Shown: piece by piece, positions 1 through 6,519 of the stretch | Position numbering within the stretch: position 1 is the stretch's first letter | Layout of the letters: each line of letters opens with the position of its first letter | Assembly: GCA_964436345.1 (NCBI GenBank) | Contig: CAYTCC010000076.1 | Span: 1-6,887, forward strand | DNA from: GCA-002694895 sp964436345 | GTDB lineage: Bacteria > Chloroflexota > Dehalococcoidia > Lucifugimonadales > GCA-002694895 | Direction: 5' to 3' | DNA: 6,887 bases | Position numbers and translations under genes: made by a program | The notes under the pieces: model-generated | Database searches by the model: none | Seen by the model: the letters and a program-made list of their open reading frames with translations, nothing else | What the model was told of the DNA's origin: nothing

Positions 1-5
1 CCAAT

Positions 6-1427
6 TTACTCAATAGTAATTAATTTACTTACTTTATTGATAATAAAATCTGTAGTTTCCTGGTGTTTTGACTCACAATAAATTCTTACAACATTTTCAG
101 TTCCTGAAATTCTTACTAAAACCCAAGAACCATCATTAAAAGCATATTTTATTCCGTCAATGTCGTTAGAATAACTCAAATCATAATCATGTATTTCATC
201 TGATTTAATATTCATAATATTCTTATGAATTTCCTTTCTTCTATTAATATCAAAATTGATATCTTTTCTAACAAAACATCTTTTTCCGACTAATGAATGT
301 ATTTCATCTAGAATTTTGGTTATTGATAATCCTGTTTGCCTTATCAAATCTAAAATAAAAACACTATTAATAATTCCATCTCTATCAGGGAATTGAATTG
401 ATCCAAATCCTCCACTCTCTTCTCCGGCAAACATAACTTTTTTTTGATTAAGAAATTTACTAAGATATTTAAAACCTATTGGCGTCTCTAAAACAGGAAC
501 ATTATAATTTGCGGCCAATGTATCTATGGAATGACTTACAGATAAGGATCTAGCAATGGGATCTCTTTTTCCATTAATTTCAAACATATAATATAAAAGT
601 AATAAAAAGATTTCATATGTCTCTAAAACTCTACCATTTTCATCAATAATTCCCAGTCTATCTCCATCAGCATCAAAAGCAAATCCTATTTCATATTTTT
701 CTTTTTTCATTTTTTTAGCTATTTTTTTTAAATTTATTTCAATAGGTTCGGGTCTAACAATATCTGGAAAAATGGGATTAATGTAATTATTAATAGAATC
801 TACAATTATTGTAGAATTACTGTCATCAAGTAAAGATTCTAAATAACCCAAAGTTGTACCATACATATTGTCAGTAACTATCCTAATATCCGATTTCCTG
901 ATTTCAGAAATAGGTAATTTACTTCTAATGAGTTCCAGGTAATCATCCTTGGGATTTATTTCTGTTAATAAACCTTTTAATTTACTTGAATATAACTTAG
1001 TGATTTCATCCTTAGAACGAGAATTTGATTTTTTTTCAATCAAATTTAGATCTTCTTTGTCCAAAGATAAACCTTTTGAATTTCTTAGTTTTATTCCATT
1101 CCATTTCCAGTCATTATGGCTTGCAGTAATAATAATTCCCAAATCACAACCACGGGATATTACCTCACTAGTAATAACAGGAGTTGGGGTTGGTTCAGCA
1201 ACTAAATATGTATCTATACCAACACTTAAAAATATAGTTGAAATTTGAATAGCAAATTCTTTTGATCCAAATCTTGTATCATAACCAACAACAACACCTC
1301 TTTCATTAATTAAAGATTCCTTAATATATGACGCTATTGCCCATCCCGCAATTTCAACATTATGATAAGTAAAATCATCTGCTATTAATCCTCTCCATCC
1401 ATCAGTGCCAAAAGTTATCTTACTCAT
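6..1427 (-). CDS. Phosphoglucomutase/phosphomannomutase family protein (alpha-D-phosphohexomutase)
   Basis: A complete 473-residue cytoplasmic enzyme of the alpha-D-phosphohexomutase superfamily, which moves a phosphate between C1 and C6 (or C5) of a sugar phosphate through a phosphoserine. All four family signatures are visible in order: an N-terminal FGTDGWRG (6-13), the phosphoserine loop TASHN (101-105, catalytic Ser103), the Mg-binding DADGDR (252-257), the sugar-binding GEESGG (335-340) and the C-terminal phosphate-binding RISGTEN (439-445). Length is normal for the family. After TASHN comes Asp rather than the common Pro. The start is the ATG just before SKITFGTDG; a weak GGA ribosome site lies 9 bases upstream. 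It follows metK by 37 bases on the same strand and is probably the last gene seen of that operon. Substrate (glucose, mannose, glucosamine or pentose phosphate) cannot be fixed from sequence; the GlmM-type serine loop is not evident, so glucose/mannose phosphate is the default. Confidence 0.93.
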   Translation of the reverse strand: MSKITFGTDGWRGLIADDFTYHNVEIAGWAIASYIKESLINERGVVVGYDTRFGSKEFAIQISTIFLSVGIDTYLVAEPTPTPVITSEVISRGCDLGIIITASHNDWKWNGIKLRNSKGLSLDKEDLNLIEKKSNSRSKDEITKLYSSKLKGLLTEINPKDDYLELIRSKLPISEIRKSDIRIVTDNMYGTTLGYLESLLDDSNSTIIVDSINNYINPIFPDIVRPEPIEINLKKIAKKMKKEKYEIGFAFDADGDRLGIIDENGRVLETYEIFLLLLYYMFEINGKRDPIARSLSVSHSIDTLAANYNVPVLETPIGFKYLSKFLNQKKVMFAGEESGGFGSIQFPDRDGIINSVFILDLIRQTGLSITKILDEIHSLVGKRCFVRKDINFDINRRKEIHKNIMNIKSDEIHDYDLSYSNDIDGIKYAFNDGSWVLVRISGTENVVRIYCESKHQETTDFIINKVSKLITIE

Positions 1428-1464
1428 AAATATAATTCCATAAACTATTTTTAATATCTCTATA

Positions 1465-2667
1465 TTATAATCTTGACTTTATATCTTCCATTTTATTAGT
1501 TTGTTCCCAAGGTAAATCCAAATCCAATCGTCCAAAATGTCCATAAAAACTAGTAGAGTGATATATTGGACGCTTCAAATTCAATTGTTCAATTATGGCA
1601 GCAGGCCTTAAATCAAAAACCTGATTAATAATATCAATTGTTTTCTCATATGAAATTTTACTAGTTCCAAAAGTTTCTACAGAAACCGATACAGGTTCAG
1701 CCATACCTATAGCATATGCAATCTGTACCTCACATAAATCTGACACCCCTGCTGCAACTAAATTTTTGGCAACCCATCTTGCAGCATAAGCTCCTGATCG
1801 ATCAACCTTTGTTGGATCTTTACCTGAAAAAGCACCTCCACCATGCCTAGCAAATCCTCCATAAGTATCTACTAAAATTTTTCTTCCAGTAAGGCCAGTA
1901 TCTCCATTAGGACCACCTATTACAAACCTGCCAGAAGGATTGACATAAATTTTTGTCTTGGAATCAATTAAAGATTTATCAATTATAGGTTCAATAACAT
2001 ATTTATTTATATCATTATAAATATCTGATTGCGAAATATTAGGATCGTGCTGAGTACTGACAACAACAGTATCTATCCGCTTAGGTTTTCCCATTGAATA
2101 TTCAACAGTAATTTGAGATTTACCATCAGGTCTTAAATAATTAAGTGCATTATCTCTGCGTACCTTTGATAATTGTTGCACTAATTTGTGTGATAAAGTT
2201 ATTGGTAATGGCATCAATTCCGGAGTTTCAGTGCATGCATAACCAACCATCATTCCCTGATCACCGGCACCAATTAAAGCATTCTTATCCGTTGTATCCT
2301 TTCCTCTTACTTCTAAAGATGTTGATACTCCCTCAGAAATATCTGGGGACTGTTCATTAATAGAAAGCATTATCCCACACGATTTTGAATCAAATCCTAA
2401 TTCAGGGTCATTAAAACCAATATCAGATATAACTCTTCTTACAACAGAGGGTATATCTACATATGCACTTGTAGTTATCTCTCCCATAATAACAACTAAA
2501 CCAGTAGTTATCGATACCTCGCATGCAACTCTTGCATCTGGATCCAATTTAATTATGCTATCTAGTACAGAATCCGAAATTTGATCACAAATTTTATCGG
2601 GATGACCTTCTGTAACTGATTCACTAGTAAATAAATAAGATTTAGCGTTTACAAAATCATAACTCAT
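1465..2667 (-). CDS. metK: S-adenosylmethionine synthetase (methionine adenosyltransferase)
   Basis: Complete, 400 residues, within the usual 380-400 of bacterial MetK. It makes S-adenosylmethionine from methionine and ATP, releasing phosphate and pyrophosphate, in the cytoplasm, normally as a tetramer. The N-terminal ESVTEGHPDK (16-25) carries the catalytic His22. Both family signatures are present: GAGDQGMM (133-140) and the glycine-rich phosphate loop GGGAFSGKD (276-284), followed by the conserved PTKVDRSGAY stretch. The C-terminal YGHFGR (375-380) is also typical. The start is clear because a TTGGAG ribosome site (GGAG at 2674-2677) sits 6 bases before the ATG. Only 14 bases separate it from the ahcY stop codon, and they contain this site, so ahcY and metK are almost surely co-transcribed. 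No residue loss or frameshift is visible. Confidence 0.98.
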   Translation of the reverse strand: MSYDFVNAKSYLFTSESVTEGHPDKICDQISDSVLDSIIKLDPDARVACEVSITTGLVVIMGEITTSAYVDIPSVVRRVISDIGFNDPELGFDSKSCGIMLSINEQSPDISEGVSTSLEVRGKDTTDKNALIGAGDQGMMVGYACTETPELMPLPITLSHKLVQQLSKVRRDNALNYLRPDGKSQITVEYSMGKPKRIDTVVVSTQHDPNISQSDIYNDINKYVIEPIIDKSLIDSKTKIYVNPSGRFVIGGPNGDTGLTGRKILVDTYGGFARHGGGAFSGKDPTKVDRSGAYAARWVAKNLVAAGVSDLCEVQIAYAIGMAEPVSVSVETFGTSKISYEKTIDIINQVFDLRPAAIIEQLNLKRPIYHSTSFYGHFGRLDLDLPWEQTNKMEDIKSRL

Positions 2668-2673
2668 TTATAT

Positions 2674-2677
2674 CTCC
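2674..2677 (-). promoter_or_regulatory. Ribosome binding site of metK
   Basis: On the minus strand the gap between ahcY and metK reads TTGGAG, then six bases, then the metK ATG. It is one of the two strongest Shine-Dalgarno matches in the window and fixes the metK start. Confidence 0.75.
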
Positions 2678-2681
2678 AATT

Positions 2682-3947
2682 TTATGTTCCAATATCCCAG
2701 CTATTTAAATATTTTTCTTGTTCATCTGTAAGAACATCTATATCTACGTCCATACCTTGTAATTTCAATAAAGCTATTTCTTTATCAAGTTCCACTGGCA
2801 ATGGATGCACAGCATTATTTAAATTCATATTATTATTTTGAATATACTCTGCAGCTAAAGCCTGCCCAGCAAAACTTAAATCCATAACACCAGAAGGGTG
2901 TCCTTCTGCAGCTGCTAGATTTATCAATCTACCTTCACCTAGTAAAAATATTTGCCTCCCATCATATAATGTATATTGTTTAACAGAATTCAAAATCGTT
3001 TTACTAGAATCAGATTCATCTTCTAAAGCGTCTATATCAATTTCAACATTGAAATGGCCACTATTTGCTATTATTGCACCTGATTTTAGGTTTTTTATTA
3101 CTTCTCGCCCAACAGCATTCATTCCACCAGTCACAGTAATAAAAACATCCCCAACTTCTGCAGCATCAGTCATCTTCATAACTCTGTAACCATCCATTAC
3201 TGCTTCAAGAGCTCTTACTGAATCTACTTCAGTAACAATAACATGAGATCCCATTCCTGCAGCCCTTTTTGCTATTCCTTTACCGCACCATCCATATCCC
3301 GCAACTACAACTGTCTTTCCCGCCCATAATATATTGGTAGCTCTGGTTATTCCGTCCAAAGTACTTTGCCCTGTTCCGTATCTATTGTCAAATAAATGTT
3401 TTGTATCAGCATCATTGACAGCTATCACAGGATATTTCAACTTATTTTGTGATGCCAAACTTCTTAAACGAATAATACCTGTTGTAGTTTCTTCACTTCC
3501 TCCTAATATATTATCAATTAGTCCATCTCTTTCTTGATGAATCATAGCCAGCATATCTGCCCCATCATCCATTGTCATATTAGGTTCAAAATCACACACT
3601 TTAGAAAGATGGTCATAATAAGTATCATTATCTTCACCTCTAATAGAAAAAGTTGGTATTTCATACTCTGAAACTAAAGCTGCTGCAACATCATCCTGTG
3701 TACTTAACGGATTGCTTGCACACATAGCAACTTCTGCACCACCATCTTTTAAAATTTTAGCTAAATATGCGGTTTCAGTTGTTACATGTAAACAAGCACC
3801 AATCCTCATTCCATTTAGCGGTTTATCTTTTTTAAATCTGTTATGAATTTGATTCAACACAGGCATTTCTTTCTGGGACCACTCAATTCTTCTCAATCCC
3901 TCAGAAGCTAATTTTAAATCTTTTACATCATATTTGAATTCTGCCAT
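2682..3947 (-). CDS. ahcY: S-adenosylhomocysteine hydrolase (adenosylhomocysteinase), short type
   Basis: Complete, 421 residues. It reversibly splits S-adenosylhomocysteine into homocysteine and adenosine using tightly bound NAD, relieving product inhibition of methyltransferases. Visible motifs: CLHVTTETA (52-60, His54), DDGAD (127-131), EETTTG (152-157), NDADTKHLFDN (178-188, with Lys183, Asp187 and Asn188 at the catalytic positions), the Rossmann NAD loop GYGWCGKG (217-224), NSGHF (295-299, His298) and GHPSG (349-353, His350). It is the short form: it lacks the roughly 40-residue insert and the C-terminal Lys/Tyr tail of eukaryotic and many proteobacterial enzymes, ending instead in SWDIGT as archaeal and Thermotoga-like enzymes do. 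YGTGQS (190-195) has Thr where the long form has the YGCRES cysteine. An AAGGAT ribosome site precedes the start. First gene of the ahcY-metK-phosphomutase run. Some archaeal relatives prefer S-inosylhomocysteine, so substrate is likely but not certain. Confidence 0.97.
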   Translation of the reverse strand: MAEFKYDVKDLKLASEGLRRIEWSQKEMPVLNQIHNRFKKDKPLNGMRIGACLHVTTETAYLAKILKDGGAEVAMCASNPLSTQDDVAAALVSEYEIPTFSIRGEDNDTYYDHLSKVCDFEPNMTMDDGADMLAMIHQERDGLIDNILGGSEETTTGIIRLRSLASQNKLKYPVIAVNDADTKHLFDNRYGTGQSTLDGITRATNILWAGKTVVVAGYGWCGKGIAKRAAGMGSHVIVTEVDSVRALEAVMDGYRVMKMTDAAEVGDVFITVTGGMNAVGREVIKNLKSGAIIANSGHFNVEIDIDALEDESDSSKTILNSVKQYTLYDGRQIFLLGEGRLINLAAAEGHPSGVMDLSFAGQALAAEYIQNNNMNLNNAVHPLPVELDKEIALLKLQGMDVDIDVLTDEQEKYLNSWDIGT

Positions 3948-3952
3948 TAACT

Positions 3953-3958
3953 ATCCTT
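3953..3958 (-). promoter_or_regulatory. Ribosome binding site of ahcY
   Basis: The minus strand reads AAGGAT five bases before the ahcY ATG at 3947 (AGGA core six bases away). This is a good Shine-Dalgarno match and supports the chosen start. Confidence 0.7.
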
Positions 3959-3987
3959 ATTTTTTAAACTGATTAAATAAATATACT

Positions 3988-3993
3988 ATTATA
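3988..3993 (-). promoter_or_regulatory. Possible -10 box of an ahcY-metK-phosphomutase promoter
   Basis: A perfect TATAAT on the minus strand lies 40 bases before the ahcY start, inside the 127-base gap after the PfkB kinase gene (3948-4074), the longest gap in the leftward run. At a 17-base spacing the -35 position reads TAGGTA, only 3 of 6 matches to TTGACA. In DNA this AT-rich a TATAAT can arise by chance, so this is a candidate only. The rest of the gap shows no gene, RNA or clear terminator. Confidence 0.35.
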
Positions 3994-4074
3994 AATAAAA
4001 ATATCTCTAATACCTAAAAATCCTTAACTAACGCGGATAATTCTAACACATTTGTATTAAATTCATAATACTAT

Positions 4075-5043
4075 TTATTTATCTTGAATATTTAATTTAT
4101 TTTTTAAATTATCTAAACTCATATATGAGCTTTGCCCTATTAATTTTAAATATTTTTTATATCTTTCATAAATATCATCCATTCCAATATTCAACAATGT
4201 TTCCGAACCAAAACCTTCAACTGTGTGAGATGCTACAACTGTAGCTAATACTGAAGCTATAAATATATTATCAAAAGTATATTCATTTCCAATTTTATCT
4301 AAATAACCAAAAAACGCTCCTGCAAAAGAATCTCCGGCTCCCGTCGGATCTTTAACATAATTGGTTAAATATCCTGGAATACTAATATCATAATCTTTGT
4401 TGAAAATCAAAGCTCCGTGTTCACCTTTTTTTATCACTGCAAATTCTGCACCTGACTCTAAAATTTTCAATCCCGCATTTTTTAAATTGTTATCCCCAGT
4501 CAAAGCACTAGCTTCATATTGATCTATTAAAATAACATTGGATCTTGATATAACCTTATTTAATAATTCAGTTGAATTATTAATCCACAAATCCATAGTA
4601 TCCAATCCAACAAAAGAATCAGGATTGATATTCTTACATTGTTTTAAAACATCTAACTGTAATTGAGGATTAATATTAGCTAAAAATATAATGTCAGATT
4701 TTTTTGCATTATCATTTAATTCAGGGACAAATTTTTCAAATACATTTAATTCAGTAGTAATAGTATCTCTGTTGTTAATATCAGTATTATCATAAACCCC
4801 TTCCCAAAAAAAAGTTTTACCTTTTTCTTTTTTTAAATTACTTATATTTATCGAATTATCTTTTAAAAGGTCTATATCAGAATTTTTAAAATCATCTCCG
4901 TAAACTCCTACAGGGTAAACATTAGTAAATTTAGAGGCTGCAATACTAAAATAAATTGCAGAACCACCTAACTGTCTTATACTTTTTCCGTAACTTGTTG
5001 TTACAGTATCATATGCTACAGATCCAACTACAGTTATAGACAT
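4075..5043 (-). CDS. PfkB/ribokinase-family kinase, possibly an adenosine or other nucleoside/sugar kinase
   Basis: Complete, 322 residues, typical for the PfkB family of cytoplasmic ATP-dependent kinases that phosphorylate a sugar or nucleoside hydroxyl. The N-terminus begins with the expected beta strand ITVVGSVAYD (3-12), followed by the substrate-site glycine pair GGSA (26-29). The C-terminal PfkB signature DPTGAGDSFAGAFFG (232-246) holds the anion hole and the catalytic base Asp238. KKGEHGA (205-211) matches the usual strand near the ATP site. It starts 19 bases after the rhodanese stop codon, with only a weak GAG ribosome site, so the two are probably co-transcribed. It lies upstream of ahcY on the same strand. 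Because AhcY releases adenosine, an adenosine kinase role is attractive, but that comes from context; ribokinase, fructokinase or other PfkB substrates remain possible. Confidence 0.9.
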   Translation of the reverse strand: MSITVVGSVAYDTVTTSYGKSIRQLGGSAIYFSIAASKFTNVYPVGVYGDDFKNSDIDLLKDNSINISNLKKEKGKTFFWEGVYDNTDINNRDTITTELNVFEKFVPELNDNAKKSDIIFLANINPQLQLDVLKQCKNINPDSFVGLDTMDLWINNSTELLNKVISRSNVILIDQYEASALTGDNNLKNAGLKILESGAEFAVIKKGEHGALIFNKDYDISIPGYLTNYVKDPTGAGDSFAGAFFGYLDKIGNEYTFDNIFIASVLATVVASHTVEGFGSETLLNIGMDDIYERYKKYLKLIGQSSYMSLDNLKNKLNIQDK

Positions 5044-5062
5044 TAATTACTCGCAAATATAA

Positions 5063-5401
5063 TCATTCTAATTTATACCCTGCCTTTACCCATTCATTAA
5101 CTCCTCCTTCCAAGTTAAATAAATTATTTTCTATAACTCCATAAGCTGCAGAAATTTCACAAGCTAATGCACTTCTGACGCCTATCTGACAGATAAAAGC
5201 TATTTTTTCATTAATTTCATTGATCTTTATCCACTCTTCAATATCATTCAATGATATTAATTCAGATTCTTTAATATGTCCTGAATTATATTCGGATAAT
5301 TCCCTCACATCGATAAGCCTAATTTCATCTGTTTTACTTAAATCATATAATTCTTCAGCAGTTATTCTATTGTATGGTTCTCCCTGGTACTTTTTTGACA
5401 T
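5063..5401 (-). CDS. Single-domain rhodanese-like protein (probable sulfurtransferase)
   Basis: Complete, 112 residues, the size of one rhodanese domain with no signal peptide or membrane segment, so probably cytoplasmic. Domain landmarks are in order: the strand and turn LIDVRE (29-34), GHIKESELI (41-49) corresponding to the common GHIPGA motif, the active-site loop CQIGVRS (71-77) with Cys71 as the persulfide-carrying residue, and the C-terminal LEGGVNEWVKAGY (97-109). The six-residue loop fits sulfurtransferases rather than Cdc25-like phosphatases, whose loop is one residue longer. It could pass sulfur from a thiosulfate or protein-persulfide donor; the acceptor is unknown. Stop is TGA. 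It is the first gene of the leftward run and is followed 19 bases later by the PfkB kinase. The ribosome site is weak (AGGT about 11 bases upstream). Confidence 0.9.
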   Translation of the reverse strand: MSKKYQGEPYNRITAEELYDLSKTDEIRLIDVRELSEYNSGHIKESELISLNDIEEWIKINEINEKIAFICQIGVRSALACEISAAYGVIENNLFNLEGGVNEWVKAGYKLE

Positions 5402-5414
5402 GAATTTAATGACC

Positions 5415-5436
5415 TGATTTGAATTTGATTTATATT
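5415..5436. repeat. Tandem 11-base direct repeat in the divergent intergenic region
   Basis: TGATTTGAATT (5415-5425) is followed directly by TGATTTATATT (5426-5436). The copies match at 9 of 11 positions, and the period is about one DNA helical turn, as expected for tandem regulator half-sites. It lies just upstream of the rhodanese start and is followed by a run of eight A (5437-5444). Low sequence complexity makes chance a serious alternative. Confidence 0.3.
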
Positions 5437-5453
5437 AAAAAAAATACGAGTTC

Positions 5454-5461
5454 ATTATAAA
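5454..5461. promoter_or_regulatory. Possible overlapping divergent -10 boxes
   Basis: ATTATAAA reads as TATAAT on the minus strand (5454-5459, about 52 bases before the rhodanese ATG) and as TATAAA on the plus strand (5456-5461, 50 bases before the aminotransferase ATG). It sits near the middle of the 110-base gap 5402-5511, which must hold promoters for both runs. No good -35 box is found at 16-18 bases for either direction. A plus-strand alternative is TTCATT (5451-5456) with TATCCT (5474-5479) at a 17-base spacing. Nothing else is seen in the gap. Confidence 0.3.
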
Positions 5462-5511
5462 CTATTTATATGTTATCCTATTTTTAATTTATTTCAATTT
5501 TAACAAGGCTC

Positions 5512-6480
5512 ATGGTAAAACAAGCAGAAAATGTAAAACGTAATACTTTTGAAAATCTGAAACCACCCGATTTTGTTTGGAAATCAGGGGAATTTATACC
5601 ATGGGATAAAGCTACATTTCATATCTCAATGTTAGGTTGGAGTTCAATAAATATGGTATTTGAAGGAATCAGGGCTTATTACAATAAAGATGAAGATCAA
5701 GTTTATGTATTACATCTTAACGAACATTTGAACAGACTTAGTGAATCAATGAAAATGATGAGAATGCATCCATATATAGAAACAGAAAAACTCAAAAAAG
5801 TTATTTTAGAACTTATCAAAAAAAACAAATATAAAGCCGACACATATATAATGCCCCTTGCCTATTTTGGTGATGGGCCTCCAGGATTTTTACCATCAGG
5901 AGATAGGATTGGCGATATGGCTATTACTGCAAAACCAATAGATTCTCTTTTAACTTCAGATAATACATTAAATGTTAATGTGAGTTCATGGAGAAGGATA
6001 TCAGATGATGTAATGCCTCCTCGTATAAAATCTATAGCAAATTATCAAAATGGAAGATATGCTGCAGAGGAAGCAAAACTCAATGGATACGATCAATCTT
6101 TAATACTTAATTCAAAAGGAAAAGTTGCAGAATCTACTTACACTTGCGTTTTTATGATTAAAAACAAAACACTAATAACACCTTCTGTGACCTCAGGTAT
6201 TCTAGATAGTATAACTAGAAAATCAATAATAGAAATATCTAAAAATGAACTTGGATTAAAAGTCGAAGAAAGAGATGTGGACAGAACCGAATTTTATGTT
6301 GCAGATGAATCATTCATCTGTGGAACAGGAGGAGAAGTTCAATTTATAGGAAAAATTGATGGTTATACTATAGGTGATGGTACTCCAGGGATTATATCGA
6401 AAGAAATCCAGACTTTATATCATAATTTAGTTAGGGGATTAGATCACAGATATTCCCATTGGAGAACACCAACTTATTAA
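5512..6480 (+). CDS. ilvE: Class IV (fold IV) aminotransferase, branched-chain amino acid aminotransferase type
   Basis: Complete, 322 residues, cytoplasmic pyridoxal-phosphate enzyme. The family exchanges amino groups between leucine, isoleucine or valine and 2-oxoglutarate. The N-terminus VWKSGEFIPWDKATFHIS (22-39) leads to FEGIRAY (50-56), typical of IlvE rather than aminodeoxychorismate lyase. Arg75 in HLNRL fits the cofactor phosphate-binding arginine, Lys173 in RIKSIANYQNG is the Schiff-base lysine, Glu207 in KVAES is the residue facing the pyridine nitrogen, and GTGGEV (271-276) is the second phosphate-binding loop, where E. coli IlvE has GTAAEI. The loop after Glu207 reads STYTCVF where classical enzymes have GxGEN(L/I)F, so substrate range may differ. 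The start is the only plausible one: the next Met is residue 40, inside the domain; AAGG at 5505-5508 is a close ribosome site. A class III aminotransferase gene follows 39 bases later. Confidence 0.9.
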   Translation: MVKQAENVKRNTFENLKPPDFVWKSGEFIPWDKATFHISMLGWSSINMVFEGIRAYYNKDEDQVYVLHLNEHLNRLSESMKMMRMHPYIETEKLKKVILELIKKNKYKADTYIMPLAYFGDGPPGFLPSGDRIGDMAITAKPIDSLLTSDNTLNVNVSSWRRISDDVMPPRIKSIANYQNGRYAAEEAKLNGYDQSLILNSKGKVAESTYTCVFMIKNKTLITPSVTSGILDSITRKSIIEISKNELGLKVEERDVDRTEFYVADESFICGTGGEVQFIGKIDGYTIGDGTPGIISKEIQTLYHNLVRGLDHRYSHWRTPTY

Positions 6481-6507
6481 AAATCAAAACTATTTAATCT
6501 ATTAAAT

Positions 6508-6513
6508 AAGGAG
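6508..6513 (+). promoter_or_regulatory. Ribosome binding site of the class III aminotransferase
   Basis: AAGGAG lies six bases before the ATG at 6520. It is the best Shine-Dalgarno match on the plus strand and fixes that start. The 39-base gap after the class IV gene shows no terminator hairpin. Confidence 0.8.
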
Positions 6514-6519
6514 AAAAAC

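Noticed and set aside
949..1248. Open plus-strand frame of 99 codons inside the phosphomutase gene
   Set aside because: It is antisense to a well-conserved gene with all motifs intact, has no ribosome site or recognisable domain, and looks like a shadow frame.
1424..1441. Five-codon minus-strand mini-frame (MELYL) whose TGA overlaps the phosphomutase ATG as ATGA
   Set aside because: Too short to judge, no ribosome site of its own, and likely by chance in AT-rich DNA. Translational coupling is conceivable but unsupported.
2145..2360. Open plus-strand frame of 71 codons inside metK
   Set aside because: Antisense to conserved MetK sequence, with no domain or ribosome site.
3334..3537. Open plus-strand frame of 67 codons inside ahcY
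   Set aside because: Antisense to conserved AhcY sequence; its hydrophobic look is a by-product of the opposite strand's codons.
4015..4038. Minus-strand ATCC...GGAT followed by a T run, terminator-like, after the PfkB gene
   Set aside because: The stem is only 4 base pairs with an 11-base loop, too weak to call a terminator.
3948..4074. Possible SAM or SAH riboswitch upstream of ahcY
   Set aside because: The gap is AT-rich and short, and I see no set of paired stems or conserved core of the known SAM or SAH riboswitch classes.
5220..5417. Open plus-strand frame of 65 codons over the rhodanese start
   Set aside because: Antisense to the rhodanese N-terminal half; no domain or independent support.
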